DNA of 64,000 bases. Source: Halomonas heilongjiangensis (GTDB taxonomy: Bacteria; Pseudomonadota; Gammaproteobacteria; Pseudomonadales; Halomonadaceae). The DNA is taken from the NCBI RefSeq assembly GCF_002879645.1, contig NZ_PNRE01000073.1, positions 37,333 to 101,332 of the forward strand. The letters are read 5' to 3'. The notes beneath the pieces were generated by a model. It was not told the DNA's origin, did no database searches, and was given only the letters and a program-made list of their open reading frames with translations. The translations under genes and the position numbers were made by a program. Shown one piece after another: positions 17,075 to 26,008 of the stretch (position 1 is the stretch's first letter; each line of letters begins with the position of its first letter).

Positions 17075-18229
17075 ATGACCAGTGATCCCCGCATCGGCCC
17101 CCTAGCCTTGCCAGACACCCGCGCCCGGCGTGTCGTCGAGAAACTGCTCGACGGCTCTGGCGTCACCCTCAACGGCGATGCCCCTCACGACCTGCGCATC
17201 TTCCATCCCGACTTCTTTTCCCGGGTGCTGCACCAGGGCACGCTCGGCCTGGGAGAGGCCTACATGGACGGCTGGTGGGAGTGCGACAGGATCGACGAGA
17301 TGGCCTGTCGGTTGCTGCGCCACGGCCTCGGCGAGCGCGCTCGCACCCCCTCCGAACGGCTGATGTATCGCCTGCAGTCGGGCTTCTTCAACCTGCAGAG
17401 CAAGGCCCGCGCCTATATCGTCGCCGAGGCCCACTACGACCTGGGCAACGACCTGTTCGAGCGCATGCTGGACCCCACCATGTGCTACTCCTGCGGCTAC
17501 TGGAAGGACGCGGCCACCCTGCACCAGGCGCAGCTCGCCAAGCTCGAACTGGCCTGTCGCAAGCTCGAACTCGCGCCGGGCCTGCGGGTGCTCGATATCG
17601 GCTGCGGCTGGGGGAGCTTCGCCGAGCATGCCGCGCGCCACCATGGGGTCGAGGTCACCGGCATCACCATCTCCCGCGAGCAGGCGGAACTGGCCCGGCA
17701 GCGCTGCGCCGGGCTGCCGGTGGAGATCCTGCTGCAGGACTACCGCGAGCTGGAGGGCCACTACGACCGCGTCGTCTCGATCGGCATGTTCGAGCATGTG
17801 GGGCATCGCAACTACGAGACCTACTTCCAGACCGTCGAGCGGTTGCTGGCCGAGGATGGCCTCTTCCTGCTGCACACCATCGGCTCCAACCGCTCCGTGG
17901 TGAGCGCCGATCCCTGGTTCAACCGCTACATCTTCCCCAACGGGGTGCTCCCCTCGGCCATGCATATCGCCAAGGCCAGTGAATCGGCGCACCTGATGAT
18001 GGAGGACTGGCAGAACTTCGGCCCCGACTACGACCACACCCTGATGGCGTGGCTCGCGAACTTCGACACCCACTGGCACGAGATCGCCCAGCACTACAAC
18101 GAGCGCACCCGGCGCATGTTCCGTTACTACCTCTCGGTGTGCGCCGGCGCCTTCCGGGCGCGCCATATGCAACTGTGGCAGGTGGTCTACTCCCGCGGAC
18201 GCCCGGGACGCTACGACGCGCCGCGCTGA
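17075..18229 (+). CDS. cfa: Cyclopropane-fatty-acyl-phospholipid synthase
   Basis: 384 residues, close to E. coli Cfa (382). It methylates cis double bonds of membrane phospholipid acyl chains using SAM, at the cytoplasmic membrane. Visible motifs: an N-terminal lipid-binding part with GEAYMDGWWE, HYDLGNDLFERMLD, the SAM loop VLDIGCGWGSFAEHA, the GMFEHVGHRNY segment, and near the C-terminus SVCAGAFRARHMQLWQVVYSR with the conserved Cys. The last 98 bp of the gene are present again 147 bp further on, which is described as a separate feature. Confidence 0.96.
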   Translation: MTSDPRIGPLALPDTRARRVVEKLLDGSGVTLNGDAPHDLRIFHPDFFSRVLHQGTLGLGEAYMDGWWECDRIDEMACRLLRHGLGERARTPSERLMYRLQSGFFNLQSKARAYIVAEAHYDLGNDLFERMLDPTMCYSCGYWKDAATLHQAQLAKLELACRKLELAPGLRVLDIGCGWGSFAEHAARHHGVEVTGITISREQAELARQRCAGLPVEILLQDYRELEGHYDRVVSIGMFEHVGHRNYETYFQTVERLLAEDGLFLLHTIGSNRSVVSADPWFNRYIFPNGVLPSAMHIAKASESAHLMMEDWQNFGPDYDHTLMAWLANFDTHWHEIAQHYNERTRRMFRYYLSVCAGAFRARHMQLWQVVYSRGRPGRYDAPR

Positions 18230-18235
18230 GTCCGG

Positions 18236-18262
18236 GGAACATGCGCCATCGGCGCATGTTCC
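18236..18262 (+). terminator. Hairpin after cfa
   Basis: Perfect 12-bp stem GGAACATGCGCC / GGCGCATGTTCC with a 3-nt loop, 6 nt past the cfa stop. The downstream sequence CTTACC lacks a T-run, so it is a hairpin of terminator type with weak tail. It lies between the two copies of the cfa 3' segment. Confidence 0.6.
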
Positions 18263-18276
18263 GGCTTACCCTAGGG

Positions 18277-18374
18277 CCTCTCGGTGTGCGCCGGCGCCTT
18301 CCGGGCGCGCCATATGCAACTGTGGCAGGTGGTCTACTCCCGCGGACGCCCGGGACGCTACGACGCGCCGCGCT
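18277..18374 (+). pseudogene. Duplicated 98-bp fragment of the cfa 3' end
   Basis: 18277-18374 is identical, as read by eye, to 18130-18227, the last 98 bp of cfa before the stop. The copy is in the same orientation, offset by 147 bp, and ends in TAG where cfa has TGA. It carries the segment for the conserved Cys region but has no start, and both TGA and an in-frame TAG separate it from cfa. It is therefore a non-functional remnant of a tandem duplication or of gene conversion. Confidence 0.85.
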
Positions 18375-18598
18375 AGGTGAGCCATGGCCTACTGCCGAAG
18401 CCTCCCGAGCGGTATGATGTCCCGCGGTGAGTGACGCTGGCCTGGGTCATGTCCATCCCGGGTTGTCGGCAATCTCCTACAACCGTGGCAGGATGCGACG
18501 TCCCCCGGCTCGGCGTATCATCCAACGCTTGAATAGAGGCGCCCAGCGCCCGCGAGAAGAACACCACCTGTACGCAGCAGGACGACAAGGACACCCGC
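18375..18598. other. Gap upstream of the diguanylate cyclase
   Basis: No gene is seen. It follows the duplicated cfa fragment and should hold the promoter of the downstream GGDEF gene. No clear promoter motif was identified. Confidence 0.4.
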
Positions 18599-19519
18599 AT
18601 GCCCTCCAGAGACGTCATGCCGGGTGGGGGAGAGACGAACCTTGCAACCATCACCGAGCTGACCGAGCAGTTGCCCGGTGTGATCTTCCAGTTGCAACGT
18701 GCGCCGGACGGTCGCATGCATTTCCCCTATCTGGCCGGCAGCGGTACCCGCTTGACCGGCATCGACCGTCGCCAGTTGGCCAAGGACGCCAGGCCGGCAC
18801 TGGCCCGACTCGACGACGCCGACTATCCGCGGCTGATGGCCGCCATCGAGCGCTCGGCGCGCTGGATGACCCCTATCACCACCAAGTTCCGCCTGCGATT
18901 GGCAGGCGGCCGACACAGCTGGATCGCCGTGCGGGCCCAGCCGAGGCGGGTCGACGATGCCGTGCTCTGGCACGGCATGATGCTGGATATCTCCGAACAG
19001 GTCGCCGAGGAAGCGCGCCTGCGCCGTCTCTCCGATACCGACGACCTCACCGGCCTCGCCAATCGCCGCAAACTGATCGATCGGCTCGATGAGGAGATCT
19101 CCCTGAGCAACCGTCACGCCACCCCGCTGTCGCTGATGATGCTCGACCTGGATCACTTCAAGTCGATCAACGATACCTGGGGCCACCTCCAGGGGGATCA
19201 GGTGCTGCGCGACCTGGGCGAGCTATGCCGCGATACGCTCCGCGAGGAGGACCTGGTGGCCCGCCTGGGCGGCGAGGAGTTCGCCCTGCTGCTGCCCTTG
19301 ACCCCCATCCGCCACTGTCAGGCCCTGGCACAGCGGTTGTGCGAACGCATCGCGGCCCACGACTTCGGGCTCGGCTCGGGCAACGTCACCGTCAGCATCG
19401 GCATCGCCGAGCACCGCATCGGTGAGGCACGCGACACCCTGATCGCCCGTGCCGACCAGAGCCTCTACGCCGCCAAGAATGGGGGGCGCAACCGAGTGAT
19501 GAACAGCAACGGAGCCTGA
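18599..19519 (+). CDS. PAS-GGDEF diguanylate cyclase
   Basis: 306 residues; start after AAGGAC. Residues 1-135 are a PAS-like sensor ending in a PAC-type LWHGMMLDISEQ. The C-terminal GGDEF domain begins with DDLTGLANRR, has DLDHFKSINDTWGH, and the active site GGEEF. The RxxD product-inhibition site (REED) lies five residues before it, so the enzyme should make c-di-GMP and be feedback-inhibited. It has no membrane segment and is presumably cytoplasmic. The signal sensed is unknown. Confidence 0.93.
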   Translation: MPSRDVMPGGGETNLATITELTEQLPGVIFQLQRAPDGRMHFPYLAGSGTRLTGIDRRQLAKDARPALARLDDADYPRLMAAIERSARWMTPITTKFRLRLAGGRHSWIAVRAQPRRVDDAVLWHGMMLDISEQVAEEARLRRLSDTDDLTGLANRRKLIDRLDEEISLSNRHATPLSLMMLDLDHFKSINDTWGHLQGDQVLRDLGELCRDTLREEDLVARLGGEEFALLLPLTPIRHCQALAQRLCERIAAHDFGLGSGNVTVSIGIAEHRIGEARDTLIARADQSLYAAKNGGRNRVMNSNGA

Positions 19520-19549
19520 GGCTGCGCCCGCCGCCCCCCCGGTGGATGC

Positions 19550-20200
19550 CTACCCGAGATGGCTCAGGAACCAGCGCGCGGCTCGCGCCTCGACCATCTC
19601 GAGGGTCCCGGGTTCCTCGAACAGGTGGGTAGCGCCGGGCACGATCAGCAGCTCGCAGGGGGCCGTGAGGCGCGCCATGGCCGCCTCGTTCAGGGCGATC
19701 ACCCGGGTGTCGCGCCCACCGACCAGCAGCAGGGTCGGCGCCCGCACCCGCGGCAGATGGTCCCCGGCGAGGTCGGGCCGCCCGCCCCTGGAGACCACGG
19801 CGCTCACCCGGCCGGGACGCTCGGCGGCGGCGATCAGCGCCGCGGCGGCCCCGGTGCTGGCACCGAACAGGCCGATCGCCAGCCCCCGGGTCTCCGGTGC
19901 CTCGGCCACCCAGTCCACGGCCCCGCTCATGCGGGAGCCGATCAACGCGATATCGAAGCGCAGGGCCCGGGTACGCTCATCGATCAGGCTCTCCTCCGGC
20001 GTCAGCAGGTCGAACAGCAGGGTGGCGAACCCCTGCTCGGCCAGGTGGCGCGCCACCTGGCGGTTGCGCACGCTGAAGCGGCTGCTGCCGCTGCCATGGG
20101 CGAAGACCACGATGCCCACCGGCGCCCCGGGCAGCAGCAGGTCCCCCTCCAGCCCGACGCCCGCCGTCTCGATCTCCAGTTGCTGCTGGGCATACGACAT
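19550..20200 (-). CDS. Dienelactone-hydrolase-like alpha/beta hydrolase
   Basis: 216 residues from an ATG after GGGAGGG. The fold signatures are FAHGSGSSR, the nucleophile elbow GASTGAAAA (Ser), the acid in VGGRDTRV and the His in GATHLFEE. Size and order match small cytosolic DLH-family esterases. It lies 70 nt downstream of the SMC operon on the same strand and could be co-transcribed, though a functional link is not known. Substrate is unknown. Confidence 0.88.
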   Translation of the reverse strand: MSYAQQQLEIETAGVGLEGDLLLPGAPVGIVVFAHGSGSSRFSVRNRQVARHLAEQGFATLLFDLLTPEESLIDERTRALRFDIALIGSRMSGAVDWVAEAPETRGLAIGLFGASTGAAAALIAAAERPGRVSAVVSRGGRPDLAGDHLPRVRAPTLLLVGGRDTRVIALNEAAMARLTAPCELLIVPGATHLFEEPGTLEMVEARAARWFLSHLG

Positions 20201-20270
20201 GGCCGGCCCTCCCGGAATGCCGCCGTAACAGCCGGCGTAGTACCCGAAGTGTAGCGGCCGTCACCGCTTC

Positions 20271-23200
20271 CTACGTCACCGGCTCGCTGACGTGGATACC
20301 GAACAGGCTGGCCTCGCCCTGGCTGCGGCCCAGCGTCTCCGGGGCGGTGATGCGGCCGTCGCGCACCATCACGTGGCCGCCCTGCCCCTGCACGCCGCCG
20401 ATCACGCTGCCCACCAGGTAGGTGGGGAAGATCTCGGGGTCGTTCTCGTAGTTGGGGTTGTGGATCAGGCCGATCATCTGGAAGCGCCCGCGGGTGTTGC
20501 GCAGCGACTCCAGCGAGTCCTGGATCAGCCGCCGGTGGGAAAGCTTGGAGAACAGGCCGTCGAGCAGAATCACGCTCTCTCGACTGGCCCTGGCACGACG
20601 CTTGTGATGCCCCGGCAGTTCGCGCAGCTCCCGCTCGATGGCGAACTCCGAGAGCTTGACCAGCCACATCAGCGAGACCGCCTCGCGCTGGCCTTCCGAC
20701 ATCTCCTCGTTGAGCGAGAACAGCCGCCCGTGGGGACGGATGGCGTCGTGCTTGAGGCGGATCGCCACGTCGTGGAACAGCCCGCGGTAAATGCGCCGGC
20801 GAATCTGGCGCAGCAGGTCGTCGTCGCGCCGGCGCGCCTCGCCGTCGACCAAGCCACCGTCGCGCTCGGCGCGGCGGCGCATGGCGGCCTGGTGCTCGTC
20901 GATGTCGGCGAGCAGGGTGACGATCAGCTCGCGCAGCTGGTCGGGGCCGATCAGCGAGGCCTTGACCTCGAAGAAGGCGCCACCCTCGCCGCTGCTCTTG
21001 GCCACGCGCTTGAGGATGTCGAGGTTGCCGGCGGCGTCCGAGATGATCGAGCCGAGCCGCTCCACCAGGGTGCCCTCGATCTGCTCACGGGAAGCGTGCA
21101 GCCGCTCGACCCGCATGCGATGGTCATCGAGCTGACCGGCGAGCTGGTCATACAGCAAGGAGAGATCGTCCAGCGCCTCGGCGCTGGCCTGGGTCGAGCC
21201 GGAATGACTCAGGCCACCCAGGCGGGCGCGCTCGGTGTCGCTGAACAGCCGACTGTGGGCCGCCTCGGCCAATGCCTCGGCCAGCTTGCGCTCACCCGCC
21301 TCCACCTGCCGGGCCTGGCGTTCGCGGTTGCGCGCCCGCTCGCCCAGGTTGAGTTCGCCCAGGGCGTCGACCAGGGTCTGCTGGCACATTTCCAGTGCCT
21401 CGATATCGAGCTCGCTCTGCTCGCCGGCCATGGCCCGCCAGGCATCGAGCGCGTCGTTGCGCGCTTGGTGCTCGGCATCGTCGCTGGGCCAGCGGCTGGC
21501 CTCATCGAGATCGACCAGTACCGCCAGACGGCGCGGCCAGCCCTCGGGAAGCTCGCGCAGCACCCGCAGCCACTCCACCGCCAGCTGGTCGCTGCAGGTC
21601 AGGGCACTGCGCTGCTCGGCCAGGCGCGCGTCCAGCGCATCGCGCTCCGCCGAGCGCGCCTTGCGCTTGTCGCGCAGTTCGCCGAGTTCGCGCTTGACCC
21701 GGGCGATCTCGCGCTCGAGCTTCTGGCTGCCGCCGCCGGCGTCGCGCACCTCCAGGTAGGCGCGGATGCGGGTGAAATCGAAGTCGGCACGCTTCGTTGC
21801 GCGGGCCTGCGCCGCTTCCAGCTCGGCCTGCACCTCGGCGGCACTGGCCATGAACTCGACGCCGCCGTCGGCCTCGAAGCCCGCCAGGGCGCGCAGGCGA
21901 TCGCGCTCGCCGTCGGCGAAGATACCACGCAACTGGGCCTCGGTTTCGGCCACGTTACGCGCCAGCGCCTCCTTCTCCTCCTCGGCGCTGGCGAGCCTGG
22001 CAGTGGCCTCGGCCAGGTGGCGCTCGAGGTCGGCGAGGCGCGCCTCCAGCGCCTGCAGCCGCTCGACGCCGCCGGCATCGCTGAACTGCTCGGCGGCCAG
22101 CCAGGTGGCGCCATGGGCCTCCAGCTCGCGGGCCGCCCGCTGGCGCGCAGGCGTAAGTTCGGCAAGCGCCGTCTCGGCCTCGAGGCGCGCCTCGGCGGCC
22201 TCCTGCTGGGCGAACTCGCCGCCCTCCTGCAGGTAGCGCTGGTAGTCGTCGATACAGGCGAGCGCGGTGTCGGTGAGCCGCGGATCCAGTGCGGCCTCGC
22301 GCTCGGCCAGCGCCGCCTGCTGTTCGGCCAGCGCCTCCAGCGCCACCTCGACCTGCACCTCATCGGCCTCGCGGGCACGCAGCGCCAGGGCGAACGACTC
22401 CCCATGGGGATCGAGCCGCGCACACTCCGCCGCCAGCGCCTTGCGCCGCTCGAGGTCGGCCGCCTGCCGCTTCTCGGTACTCTCGCGCAGCGCCTCCAGG
22501 AAGCTGGGATCCAGCGCGGCCTTCACCGCCAGGGTCTCGATGCCCTGCACGGCGCCCAGCGGTGGCTCGCCTCGGGCCAGCAGCCCGGCGAAGGCTTCGG
22601 CCTCGAACACCGGAACCGCCAGGCCCGCCTCGATCAGCGCGGCGGCGGCGGACTCGGCCGCCGCACGCCCCGCCACCACCGGGGCGAACAGCACGCCGGC
22701 GGCCTGCACCAGCCACTCCCGGCGCTGCTCCAGGGCAACGTCATCACCGTTGAGCACGGCATGCAACGGCTGCCAGGCAATGCCGGCGTCGTCCAGGTGA
22801 CGATGCGCCTCGGCCTCCACCACGCGCCGCTCCAGGGGATCGCCGGAGAGGCTCGCCAGGTAGCGTTCGCGGGCGGCGATGTCGGCTTCCAGCGTCTCGG
22901 CCTCGCGCAGCAGCCGCGGATAGCGGCGCCGGGCATCGGCCAGCCATTTCTCGGGGGCGAGCTCGCTGCGCTCGGCGAAGTCGAGTCGCGCCCGGTGCAG
23001 CGTGCGCAGGCGGCTCTCATCTTCCGTCAGCCGCTGGCGTTCGTTGCTCAGTTCGCGCTCTCGCTCGCGCAGTCGTGCACGCAGGTGCACCGGCTCGTCG
23101 TCGCCGTGCAGCTCGCCATAGCGGTGGGCGGCCTCGGCCAGCGGCGCCAGCCGCGCCAGGGTGCGCTCGGCCTCCTGGCGGCGCTGCTCGGCCTCGCGGC

Positions 23201-25175
23201 AGCTGGTTTCCAGCTCGGCGAGCGCCGTCCTGCGCCGCGACCAGAAGCCGCTGACCTCCTCGCCCGGCCAGCCTTCGACGAAGGCGCGCCAGGGCGCCTG
23301 CCCGCGGGCCAGCAGTCCCTGCTCACCGGTCAGGCGCTCGCGCTCGCCGTTGAGCCGCTCGCGCTCGGTGCGGGCGGCCTCGCAGGCGGTAGCGACCTCG
23401 TCGCGGCGATGCGTCAGCGCGTCGAGCGATTCGGCCAGCTCGGCCTCGCGCTCGAGCTTCTCCTCGAGCCGCTCGGCCGGTGCGGTATCGGGGCACTCGC
23501 GGCGAAAGGCGTCATGCCAGGCGGCGACCTGCTTGAGTTCGCCGATGCGCCCCAGGTGCGCGTTGAGCGCAGCACGATCACTTGCCGCCTCGGTCCTGGC
23601 CGCCTCGGCGCTGGCCTCGGGGGTCTCCAGCTCGGCTTCGCTGAACAACCCCTCGGCGAGCGCCTGGGTATAGAAGCTCTGGTTGTCGACGAAGTCGCGC
23701 TGCTGGGATTCGAGCCGGTCGCGCTGCTGTTCCAGGCCATCGCGGCGCTCATCCAGGTCGGCGAGTTCACGGGTCAGCTCCTCGAGATAGACGCCATCGC
23801 CGATCACCTCCTCGCGGAAGCGGTTGCCGTCGGCCGCCTCGAAGGCGTCGGCGCCCTCGTCCAGGGCGGCAAGGGCCCGGTAGCGAGTCGCGTCGTCGCT
23901 GAAGGCGCGGCTTTCGCCCAGCCAGTCGCGGGCCGCCTGGAAGCTCAGGTGCCCCACGTCGCGGCTCGAAGGCCACTCCGCCTCGGCCAGGTGGATCAGG
24001 CGCCGATGCACGTCGACCCGGGCGCCGCGCTCGGAAAGTGCCTGGCGCACGGCCCGTTCGGACATGCCGCTGAGACGCGCCAGCAACCAGGTGGAGACCC
24101 GCGGCCGCGCGGTATCGCCGGCGATCCAGGCGAAGCCCTCGATGGGGGCGGCAGTGCGCTCCTCGGCCGCTTGATCTTGCGCTGCGCGAGGCAGCCCCGG
24201 CAGCCCCAGCAGCGCCTGGCCGCCCAACAGGGCCTCGCTGGCCGCCAGGCCCTGGTCGAGCTCCTCCAGGCGGGTGCGGGCGTCGCGGAGCGTCTCGCCC
24301 TGCTCGCGCAGCTCGGCCAGCCGCCCCACCTTGTCGCTGGCGCGGCGCTGGTCGCTCTCGGCCTCCTCCAGGCGATGACGCAGCTCGGTGATGTTGGTGC
24401 CGGAATTGAGGATCACCTCCTCGATCAGCTCCTCGCTCTCGTCGGTCTCGCCGCGGGTGGCGCCGGAAAGGATCTCGGGGGCCAGCACCTCGAAGAAGAA
24501 CGCCTGGTCGGCCTTCTCGCCGGCACGGGGCTTGATGGCGTTGAAGATCTGGCTCTTGTCGGCGCCGCCCTCCTTCTGGAAGGCGGCGAGCTGGGCCAGC
24601 TCGCGGCGCGACACGTGGGCGCCCACCGCCTCCAGCCACTCCTCACGGTTGTGGGTCAGGCGCACGCCGCGCTCGGCCATGACGGTCTTGACGTCGCGGT
24701 TGGCGTAGAGCGCCAGCTTGCCGTCGAGGGTGAGGTGGTGCACCGGCACGTCCTCGAGACGCCCGGCGTAGTGATAGAACGACAGCCCGCTGCCGTCGCT
24801 GTAGCCGTAGAAGCCGAACACGAAGGTCTCGCCGGCGACCTCCTCGCCGGCGACGGCGAGCATGTCGTCCTGGCGCTCGAGCCCGCTGCGCGAGCGGAAC
24901 TCCACCCGCAGGTGACTCCAGCTGCGCGCCGCCCCGCCCACCGCCGAGGGCGAACACTTGCGCCGGGTGCGCGAGAGCAGGGTGCGGTCCCGCGACAGCA
25001 GGCCGATCAGCGCCTCGGCGAGCGTGGTCTTGCCGAAACCGTTCTCCATGCTGATGGCGCTCGACTGGCCGCGCAGGTCGAGCAGCAGGTGGCGCATCTT
25101 GGCGTCCCAGGGCGAGGCCACGTCGCCGTGCTTGTTGAGCAGGTTGGCGATCTCGATGCGGTGGATCACGCTCAT
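20271..25175 (-). CDS. Large MukB/MksB/JetC-like SMC protein
   Basis: 1,634 residues from the ATG at 25175, which overlaps the previous stop as ATGA. An N-terminal ATPase half-head carries a degenerate Walker A, SMENGFGKTTLAEAL (about residues 40-55). Long Glu/Arg/Ala/Leu-rich coiled coils run on both sides of a globular central part (about residues 790-880), the expected hinge position. The C-terminal half-head has the signature-like MSEGQREAVSLMW (about 1490) and Walker B SVILLDGLFSKLS (about 1535), where Gly replaces the usual Glu after Asp. It is larger than MukB (about 1,486) and MksB. By family it should form a DNA-loop-extruding or plasmid-restricting complex with the two upstream gene products; its actual role is unknown. 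Confidence 0.85.
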   Translation of the reverse strand: MSVIHRIEIANLLNKHGDVASPWDAKMRHLLLDLRGQSSAISMENGFGKTTLAEALIGLLSRDRTLLSRTRRKCSPSAVGGAARSWSHLRVEFRSRSGLERQDDMLAVAGEEVAGETFVFGFYGYSDGSGLSFYHYAGRLEDVPVHHLTLDGKLALYANRDVKTVMAERGVRLTHNREEWLEAVGAHVSRRELAQLAAFQKEGGADKSQIFNAIKPRAGEKADQAFFFEVLAPEILSGATRGETDESEELIEEVILNSGTNITELRHRLEEAESDQRRASDKVGRLAELREQGETLRDARTRLEELDQGLAASEALLGGQALLGLPGLPRAAQDQAAEERTAAPIEGFAWIAGDTARPRVSTWLLARLSGMSERAVRQALSERGARVDVHRRLIHLAEAEWPSSRDVGHLSFQAARDWLGESRAFSDDATRYRALAALDEGADAFEAADGNRFREEVIGDGVYLEELTRELADLDERRDGLEQQRDRLESQQRDFVDNQSFYTQALAEGLFSEAELETPEASAEAARTEAASDRAALNAHLGRIGELKQVAAWHDAFRRECPDTAPAERLEEKLEREAELAESLDALTHRRDEVATACEAARTERERLNGERERLTGEQGLLARGQAPWRAFVEGWPGEEVSGFWSRRRTALAELETSCREAEQRRQEAERTLARLAPLAEAAHRYGELHGDDEPVHLRARLRERERELSNERQRLTEDESRLRTLHRARLDFAERSELAPEKWLADARRRYPRLLREAETLEADIAARERYLASLSGDPLERRVVEAEAHRHLDDAGIAWQPLHAVLNGDDVALEQRREWLVQAAGVLFAPVVAGRAAAESAAAALIEAGLAVPVFEAEAFAGLLARGEPPLGAVQGIETLAVKAALDPSFLEALRESTEKRQAADLERRKALAAECARLDPHGESFALALRAREADEVQVEVALEALAEQQAALAEREAALDPRLTDTALACIDDYQRYLQEGGEFAQQEAAEARLEAETALAELTPARQRAARELEAHGATWLAAEQFSDAGGVERLQALEARLADLERHLAEATARLASAEEEKEALARNVAETEAQLRGIFADGERDRLRALAGFEADGGVEFMASAAEVQAELEAAQARATKRADFDFTRIRAYLEVRDAGGGSQKLEREIARVKRELGELRDKRKARSAERDALDARLAEQRSALTCSDQLAVEWLRVLRELPEGWPRRLAVLVDLDEASRWPSDDAEHQARNDALDAWRAMAGEQSELDIEALEMCQQTLVDALGELNLGERARNRERQARQVEAGERKLAEALAEAAHSRLFSDTERARLGGLSHSGSTQASAEALDDLSLLYDQLAGQLDDHRMRVERLHASREQIEGTLVERLGSIISDAAGNLDILKRVAKSSGEGGAFFEVKASLIGPDQLRELIVTLLADIDEHQAAMRRRAERDGGLVDGEARRRDDDLLRQIRRRIYRGLFHDVAIRLKHDAIRPHGRLFSLNEEMSEGQREAVSLMWLVKLSEFAIERELRELPGHHKRRARASRESVILLDGLFSKLSHRRLIQDSLESLRNTRGRFQMIGLIHNPNYENDPEIFPTYLVGSVIGGVQGQGGHVMVRDGRITAPETLGRSQGEASLFGIHVSEPVT

Positions 25176-26008
25176 GCCCGGGTCTCCTCGTGCTCGTCGA
25201 TGGGCGCGTCGAGCGCCTCGTCCTCGTGGCTGCTCGACACGCGGCCCTGGGCCAGGGCCTGCAGGTGGCCGAGCTGGTGGATGCCGATCTGCTCGCTCTC
25301 CAGCGCCCCGAGCAGGGTCTGCTGCCACACCTCGCCGCCGCTCTCCTCGGCGTTCGCGCCGACCTCGGCGTCACGCAGGCTCTCCAGCAGCCCGGCGCGC
25401 ACCTGCAGCTCGATGAAGGCGCGCACCCGGCGGCTGATGTCCTCGCCGCGCTCCTCGAGCAGTCCCCGGCTGGTCTCGGGCGCCTCCTCGCCCAGGGTGC
25501 GCAGCGACTCGAGCTGGTCGCGCATCAGCTCGACCAGTTCCGCCCCGGCGAAGGTGGCCTCCTGGTAGCGGCTGACATCGGAGAGCGCACGGTTGTAGCG
25601 GGTGTAGAGCAGCGTGTGCATCAGTAGCCACAGCTGCAGGTACCACTGGGCCAGCTCGGCGCGGCTCTCCTGGCGCAGCTTGAGCGCCTCGAACACCGGC
25701 TCGCGGGTGTAGAGCGGCGGCTGTTCCAGTTCCGGGTCTGGCAGCAGGGCATAGTAGCGCGACCCCGGGGCGATGCCGGGATAGTCGCCGGATTCGAAGG
25801 CCTTGAGGCGCAGCCCCTGACCGGCGAGGAAGTCGCGCAGCGCCTCGCGCTCGAGGTCGCTGGCGTCGTCGATCAGCGCGCAGACGTCGCGCTCGGAGAG
25901 CTGGCCTTCGCGGGCGGCGCGGCGCTTGCGCCCGCCGCCGGGGGCACGCTCGGCGCTGCGGTAGCGCAGCAGGTAGGCGACCACCTCGCCCATCTCGGTC
26001 ATGTTCAT
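25172..26008 (-). CDS. KITE-type SMC accessory subunit (MukE/MksE/JetB-like)
   Basis: 278 residues; overlaps both neighbours by ATGA, so translation is coupled across the operon. The protein is helical and charged, with an early MTEMGEVVAYLLRYRS segment, a middle ALLPDPELEQPPLY part resembling winged-helix wings, and an acidic, disordered tail (SSSHEDEALDAPIDEHEETRA region). Direct sequence similarity to MukE is weak by eye; the call rests mostly on position between a MukF-like kleisin and an SMC gene and on its size. Confidence 0.65.
   Translation of the reverse strand: MNMTEMGEVVAYLLRYRSAERAPGGGRKRRAAREGQLSERDVCALIDDASDLEREALRDFLAGQGLRLKAFESGDYPGIAPGSRYYALLPDPELEQPPLYTREPVFEALKLRQESRAELAQWYLQLWLLMHTLLYTRYNRALSDVSRYQEATFAGAELVELMRDQLESLRTLGEEAPETSRGLLEERGEDISRRVRAFIELQVRAGLLESLRDAEVGANAEESGGEVWQQTLLGALESEQIGIHQLGHLQALAQGRVSSSHEDEALDAPIDEHEETRA

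Noticed and set aside
18277..18374. C-terminal extension of Cfa by stop-codon readthrough
   Set aside because: The copy is in the same frame as cfa, but a second in-frame stop (TAG, before 18277) follows the TGA, so readthrough would need two suppressions.
20292..25568. Very long open frame antisense to the SMC operon
   Set aside because: GC-rich codon bias keeps the complementary frame open. The translation is Gln/Ala/Gly/Leu-rich with no domain, while the minus strand encodes ATPase motifs and overlapping start/stop signals.
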